Of a stretch of 64,000 bases of DNA, positions 60,552 to 64,000 are shown piece after piece (the stretch's first letter is position 1; each line of letters begins with the position of its first letter). Made by a program: the position numbers and the translations under genes. Location of the stretch: NCBI GenBank assembly GCA_028280615.1, contig JANQLK010000016.1, positions 124,001 through 188,000 on the forward strand, in the 5' to 3' direction. The notes beneath the pieces are model-generated. The model did no database searches. It saw only the letters and a list, made by a program, of their open reading frames with translations, and was not told where the DNA came from. This DNA comes from Woeseiaceae bacterium (GTDB taxonomy: Bacteria > Pseudomonadota > Gammaproteobacteria > Steroidobacterales > Woeseiaceae).

Positions 60552-61493
60552 ATGGACACTATGGCAAGCGACGATAGCAACAAGCAGGATCCAGCCGCCG
60601 TCGAGCGCTCCGAGCAGCTCGTCGACCGGTTTCTCGATGCGATCTGGATGGAGCGCGGTCTGTCGAAAAATACGCTGGGCGCCTATCGTGCCGACCTCAT
60701 GACGCTGGGCCGGGGTCTTTCCGAAGATCGCAAGTCGATCGACATGGCCGACAAGGCCGACCTGTTGAATTTCATTGCCAAGCGCGTCGAATCCGGCGCC
60801 AAGCCGCGGTCAACGGCGCGGCAGCTATCCAGTTTCCGGCGCTTTTTCCGCTACATCATGCGCGAGGGGCTGCGGGACACCGACCCGACCGCCGATATCG
60901 AGATGCCGCGCATCGGCCGCTCGCTGCCCAAGACGCTGACTGAAGACGAGGTCGACGCGCTGTTGAATGCGCCGAACACCGACGAGCCGCTCGGTCACCG
61001 CGATCGCGCGATGCTCGAGCTGTTGTACGCGACGGGCCTGCGGGTTTCCGAGCTGATCAACATGCAGCAGTCACAGATCAACTTTAACCAGGGCGTGTTG
61101 CGAATCGTCGGTAAGGGCGACCGCGAACGCCTGATACCGCTGACCGATGACGCGCAGCGCTGGATTCGAGATTTCATCGACGGTCCGCGCATGGAGATCC
61201 TCTTGGAACGGCAGACGGATTACCTGTTCCCGACGCGTCGCGGCAATCGCATGACCCGCCAGGCCTTCTGGCACATCATCAAGCGTTACGCCGAGAAGGC
61301 CGGTATTCGCAAGAAGATGTCGCCGCACAGCCTGCGGCACGCGTTCGCGACACACCTGCTGAATCGCGGGGCCGACCTGCGTGTCGTCCAGCTCCTTCTC
61401 GGCCACAGCGACCTGTCGACGACCCAGATCTACACGCACGTAGCGCGCGAGCGTCTGAAGGACCTGCACTCGGAGCATCATCCCCGGGGTTAG
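60552..61493 (+). CDS. xerD: tyrosine recombinase XerD
   Basis: A 313-residue tyrosine recombinase resolving chromosome dimers at dif with XerC and FtsK. Catalytic residues are R164 (TGLRVSELI), K188 (GKGDRE), H259, R262 (SPHSLRHAFATHL), H285 (LLGHSDL) and Y294 (TQIYTHV). The N-terminal SAM-like DNA-binding domain spans about residues 20-110. It is a housekeeping copy, not a sign of a mobile element: the order xerD then dsbC is conserved in many gammaproteobacteria. Confidence 0.95.
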   Translation: MDTMASDDSNKQDPAAVERSEQLVDRFLDAIWMERGLSKNTLGAYRADLMTLGRGLSEDRKSIDMADKADLLNFIAKRVESGAKPRSTARQLSSFRRFFRYIMREGLRDTDPTADIEMPRIGRSLPKTLTEDEVDALLNAPNTDEPLGHRDRAMLELLYATGLRVSELINMQQSQINFNQGVLRIVGKGDRERLIPLTDDAQRWIRDFIDGPRMEILLERQTDYLFPTRRGNRMTRQAFWHIIKRYAEKAGIRKKMSPHSLRHAFATHLLNRGADLRVVQLLLGHSDLSTTQIYTHVARERLKDLHSEHHPRG

Positions 61494-61672
61494 TCCGACC
61501 CGGTAATTCGAGGGCCCGTGCGACGGGCAGCTTCGCGGGCTTGAATCTCGCCGCTTCGGCGAAATAAAGCTTGCCTGAAACGGGTCTTATCTGGAGTGCT
61601 TGCGCGCCGCGCCGGCGGCCTTTGTTACACTGATACTTCAGTCAACCCGACCAGCCTCACGAATCCAGCCCC

Positions 61673-62434
61673 ATGAACAAGCTATCAACGATTTTCGGCC
61701 TGCTCGCGCTCGCGGGCATCCTGGCTTCGCCGCCGTCGCTTGCCGCGGACGACGAGGAGCTCGAAGCCGTTCGAGCCAAGATATCCGACATGTTCGAGAC
61801 TATCCGGCCGGAAAGCATCGATCGTGCCCCGATCGAAGGCTGGTACGAAATCCAGCAGGGCCCCATCGTCGCCTACGTGTCGGCCGATATGCGCTACCTG
61901 CTGCAGGGCGAGATCATCGACCTCGAGACGCGCGCCAACCTTACCGACATCGCCCGCAACGATTCGCGCCGCCAGATCATGGCCTCGATCAGGGACGAAG
62001 ACGTCATTTCGTTCCGGCCCGAGAAGATCCGGCACACCGTCACCGTATTCACGGACGTCGATTGCAGCTACTGTCGCCGGCTGCACGCGCAGATCGACGA
62101 GTACATGGACAAGGGCATCGAAGTGCGATACCTGCTGTATCCGCGCAACGGACCGGCCTCCAATTCCTGGTCCAAGGCCGAGAACGTCTGGTGCGCGCAG
62201 GATCGCAACGGTGCGCTGACGGCGGCCAAGGCCGACCAGGCGTTCGAGTCCAATGAGTGCGACGCCTCGATCGTGCAGGACCACTACGTGCTGGGCCGCG
62301 AGGTCGGCCTGTCCGGCACGCCCGCGATCGTGCTCGAGGACGGCACGCTGATCAGCGGCTACATGCCGCCGGAGCAGTTGGCTCGTACGCTGGAGCCCGA
62401 AGATTCGGAAAGCGGCGGCGACGCCGGCAACTAG
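61673..62434 (+). CDS. dsbC: periplasmic disulfide isomerase
   Basis: A 253-residue DsbC-type protein: signal peptide about 1-25 (ending SLAADD), an N-terminal dimerisation domain (about 28-105) and a thioredoxin-fold catalytic domain with CSYC at 131-134 followed by the cis-Pro loop SGTPAIVLED. A further Cys pair lies at residues near 175-200 (VWCAQD, ESNECD). It reshuffles wrong disulfides in the periplasm, kept reduced by DsbD. The C-terminal tail is acidic. The 179 bp between xerD and dsbC show only GC-rich inverted stretches. It converges on the NUDIX gene. Confidence 0.93.
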   Translation: MNKLSTIFGLLALAGILASPPSLAADDEELEAVRAKISDMFETIRPESIDRAPIEGWYEIQQGPIVAYVSADMRYLLQGEIIDLETRANLTDIARNDSRRQIMASIRDEDVISFRPEKIRHTVTVFTDVDCSYCRRLHAQIDEYMDKGIEVRYLLYPRNGPASNSWSKAENVWCAQDRNGALTAAKADQAFESNECDASIVQDHYVLGREVGLSGTPAIVLEDGTLISGYMPPEQLARTLEPEDSESGGDAGN

Positions 62435-62487
62435 CGTCGTCCGACTGATTCGCTGAACGCGCGCATGAGCCGCGACGGTCGCGGCAC

Positions 62488-63033
62488 CTACAGGCGGGCG
62501 CGCCGGAGTTCGTGAATGTGCACGCCGTGGTTCTCGCCGCGATCCCTGAAGTACATCTCCAGCGCGTAGCGGCCGCTCTTGAAGGCCAGTTCGTCCCAGG
62601 GAATTTCGTCCTCGGCGAACAGCTTCGATTCGAGGCTCTCGCTGCCCACGCCGAAGCCGCCCCTGACCTTGCCCGTGAAGAACAGGTGAACCTGCCCGGC
62701 GTGCACGACATCGACGGACGCGAACAGGTGGCCGATCTCGATTTGTGCGCAGGCCTCCTCGAGCGTTTCCCGGGCCGCGCCCTCGGCAAGCGATTCGCCG
62801 AGCTCCATGAAGCCGGCCGGCACGGTCCAGTAGCCGTAGCGAGGCTCGATCGCCCGTTTGCACAGCAGTACCTTGCCGTCCTGTTCGGCGACGCAGCCGA
62901 CGACGACCAGCGGATTCTGGTAGTGGATCGTATCGCAGCGCCGGCATACCCAGCGTTCGCGGTTGTCGTTGTCCGGAATCGAACGAACGACCTCCGCGCC
63001 GCAGCGCGGGCAGTATTTCATCGCTGGAAGCAT
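62488..63033 (-). CDS. NUDIX hydrolase with N-terminal zinc ribbon
   Basis: A 181-residue protein. The N-terminal zinc ribbon has two C-x2-C knuckles (YCPRCG and VCRRCD), and the Nudix box is GFMELGESLAEGAARETLEEA. This resembles the NudC-like/YjaD or ADP-ribose pyrophosphatase zinc-ribbon branch; NADH pyrophosphatase is possible, but the protein is shorter than NudC. The start could be ATG at 63033 or ATG at 63021 (MKYCPRCG, the more conserved N-terminus); AGG seven bases before 63033 favours the former. tRNA-Leu lies 29 bp upstream. Confidence 0.87.
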   Translation of the reverse strand: MLPAMKYCPRCGAEVVRSIPDNDNRERWVCRRCDTIHYQNPLVVVGCVAEQDGKVLLCKRAIEPRYGYWTVPAGFMELGESLAEGAARETLEEACAQIEIGHLFASVDVVHAGQVHLFFTGKVRGGFGVGSESLESKLFAEDEIPWDELAFKSGRYALEMYFRDRGENHGVHIHELRRARL

Positions 63034-63062
63034 ATAGACGCCTAGGCAGAGTTTCCCTGGCC

Positions 63063-63149
<87 letters not shown>

Positions 63150-63189
63150 TCGGTTGAGGTTTCGTGGCGGCCGAGGGCCGCGCGGCGCT

Positions 63190-63195
63190 AGTATA
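63190..63195 (-). promoter_or_regulatory. -10 hexamer candidate for tRNA-Leu
   Basis: TATACT on the minus strand, about 40 bp upstream of the tRNA 5' end. I see no strong -35 at the right spacing (TAGCGG is the closest). Confidence 0.35.
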
Positions 63196-63288
63196 GGCGG
63201 GGAATTGCGCCGCCGCTACAGGCACTCGCGCGATACCGGACAGCATTTTGCGACGCTTTCGCCCGCATCGGCATCTACGGGGCGTGAC

Positions 63289-63888
63289 ATGAGCAAGTTC
63301 GCCGACATCGAGATCGACCAAGCGATCGTCAAGCGGGCGGCGCGCGGTGACGCGCGCGCGCACGAGATCATCTATCGCGCATTCTCGACGCCGGTCTACT
63401 CGCTTTGCCTCCGGTTTACCAAGGTGCCGGCGCATGCCGAAGATCTCACCCAGGAGACCTTCATGGAAATCATGCGCTCGATTGCGAAGTTCCGCGGCGA
63501 GGCGGCGCTGGGAAGCTGGATACGCCGCATAGCAGTCACGAAGTCGCTCATGTTCCTGCGCTCCGCGTGGACCAGCCGCGGCAACTCGCTGGCCGAGGGC
63601 TTCGACGACGTCACGCCGGGCGATGCGCTCAGTCACGGCATTAGCCGACATCCGGACGACGCGATGGATCTGGATTCGGCGCTGGCCAACCTGTCGGACG
63701 TCAGCAGGGCCGTTGTATGGCTCCACGACGTCGAGGGCTTCACGCACAAGGAGATCGCGGAGTTCATGGGCAAGACGGAGAGCTTTTCCAAATCGCAGCT
63801 ATCGCGCGCCTACCAGAGGCTGAAGCCGATGCTGACATGCAATGACCTGCTGCCCGGTACGGATGGCGCAGCGGCAAGGAGTTACTGA
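63289..63888 (+). CDS. ECF-type RNA polymerase sigma factor
   Basis: A 199-residue sigma-70 family protein with regions 2 and 4 only. Region 2 reads IYRAFSTPVYSLCLRFTKVPAHAEDLTQETFMEIM in parts, and region 4 ends with FTHKEIAEFMGKTESFSKSQLSRAYQRL. It directs polymerase to a private set of promoters. I chose ATG at 63289 (MSKFADIEID); the longer form starts inside the tRNA gene region. The next gene begins 2 bp after the stop, probably its anti-sigma factor. Confidence 0.9.
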   Translation: MSKFADIEIDQAIVKRAARGDARAHEIIYRAFSTPVYSLCLRFTKVPAHAEDLTQETFMEIMRSIAKFRGEAALGSWIRRIAVTKSLMFLRSAWTSRGNSLAEGFDDVTPGDALSHGISRHPDDAMDLDSALANLSDVSRAVVWLHDVEGFTHKEIAEFMGKTESFSKSQLSRAYQRLKPMLTCNDLLPGTDGAAARSY

Positions 63889-63890
63889 CG

Positions 63891-64000
63891 ATGAGTCGGG
63901 ACGGGAAGGACGAAGAAATGATTTACGGATTAACCGCAGACGAGCGGGGCGCCCTGACGCGCGGGCTCAACGATCTGCCCGAAACGATGCCGCCCCGCGC
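63891..64000 (+). CDS. probable anti-sigma factor, 3' end outside window
   Basis: An ATG with AAGGAG at a 9-base spacing opens a frame to the window end (MSRDGKDEEMIYGLTADERGALTRGLNDLPETMPPRA). The position directly after an ECF-type sigma gene and the acidic hydrophilic start agree with an anti-sigma factor, but 36 residues are too few to recognise a family. Confidence 0.5.
   Translation, partial: MSRDGKDEEMIYGLTADERGALTRGLNDLPETMPPR

Noticed and set aside
60552-61493. XerD-type recombinase as a sign of a genomic island
   Set aside because: All XerD catalytic residues and the xerD-dsbC order match the housekeeping copy; there are no flanking att repeats or phage genes.

Overview
The window is high-GC, densely packed chromosomal DNA from an aerobic heterotrophic bacterium, most likely a gammaproteobacterium. 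Family-level signs are the type II QueF, a TIGR00153/Pit phosphate pair, xerD next to dsbC, a 180-kDa-type NAD-glutamate dehydrogenase, ZapE, ETF-QO, TesB, a spinster-type MFS and a TonB-dependent receptor. A free-living, probably aquatic or sediment lineage (for example near Woeseiales) is my guess only. No prophage, insertion sequence, integron or CRISPR array is visible. Genes abut or overlap by 1-23 bp, GTG and TTG starts are frequent, and only about 430 bp around 16.0-16.4 kb is a long gene-free stretch.

Layout. 0-2.5 kb: end of a DksA/TraR-type zinc-finger gene, a FixJ-type response regulator, a 167-bp palindromic repeat, a LysR regulator and a small Cys-rich lipoprotein. 2.5-6.3 kb: an export operon (TetR, periplasmic adaptor, ABC ATPase, ABC-2 permease) with two operator-like palindromes. 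6.3-8.0 kb: a divergent RibA-like protein and QueF. 8.0-14.6 kb: a cyanophycin operon (isoaspartyl dipeptidase, cyanophycinase, cyanophycin synthetase and a second CphA-like Mur ligase without an ATP-grasp domain). 14.6-24.3 kb: alpha/beta hydrolase, EVE-domain protein, TIGR00153/Pit, MFS, NhaC-like transporter, agmatinase-family ureohydrolase, thioredoxin and XdhC. 24.3-31.7 kb: second copy of the 167-bp repeat, TetR, an 855-residue receiver-receiver-TM-TonB fusion, thrS and glnS. 31.7-35.7 kb: SAM hydrolase-type protein, YhhQ-type transporter and a two-subunit acyl-CoA dehydrogenase. 35.7-39.3 kb: molybdenum-cofactor genes (moaA, moaC, mobA, moaD, moaE and a mocA-like gene). 39.3-48.3 kb: MaoC-like dehydratase, nitrilase, TonB-dependent receptor with a clear terminator, acyl-CoA ligase, SDR, TesB, gamma-carbonic anhydrase and gpmA. 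48.3-64 kb: the giant glutamate dehydrogenase, tryptophan dioxygenase, MarR, ZapE, ETF-QO, SDR, thiolase, PlsC, XerD, DsbC, NUDIX, tRNA-Leu(CAA), an ECF-type sigma factor and the start of a probable anti-sigma gene.

How they fit. The cyanophycin genes form a closed store-and-recover loop: CphA polymerises Asp and Arg, CphB releases beta-Asp-Arg, and IadA splits the dipeptide. The ureohydrolase and the NAD-glutamate dehydrogenase could carry the nitrogen onward. Acyl-CoA dehydrogenases, ETF-QO, MaoC, SDRs, thiolase, acyl-CoA ligase and TesB form a dispersed fatty-acid or side-chain oxidation set. XdhC, the MocA-like protein and the moa/mob genes supply Moco to a hydroxylase that is not in the window.

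The least explained signals are: (1) a 167-bp palindromic element in two full copies whose inner stem carries three compensatory base-pair changes, plus two approximately 30-bp mini forms; three of the four copies lie between convergent genes and lend them a TAG stop codon; (2) the TonB fusion with two degenerate receiver domains; (3) the ATP-grasp-less CphA paralogue.
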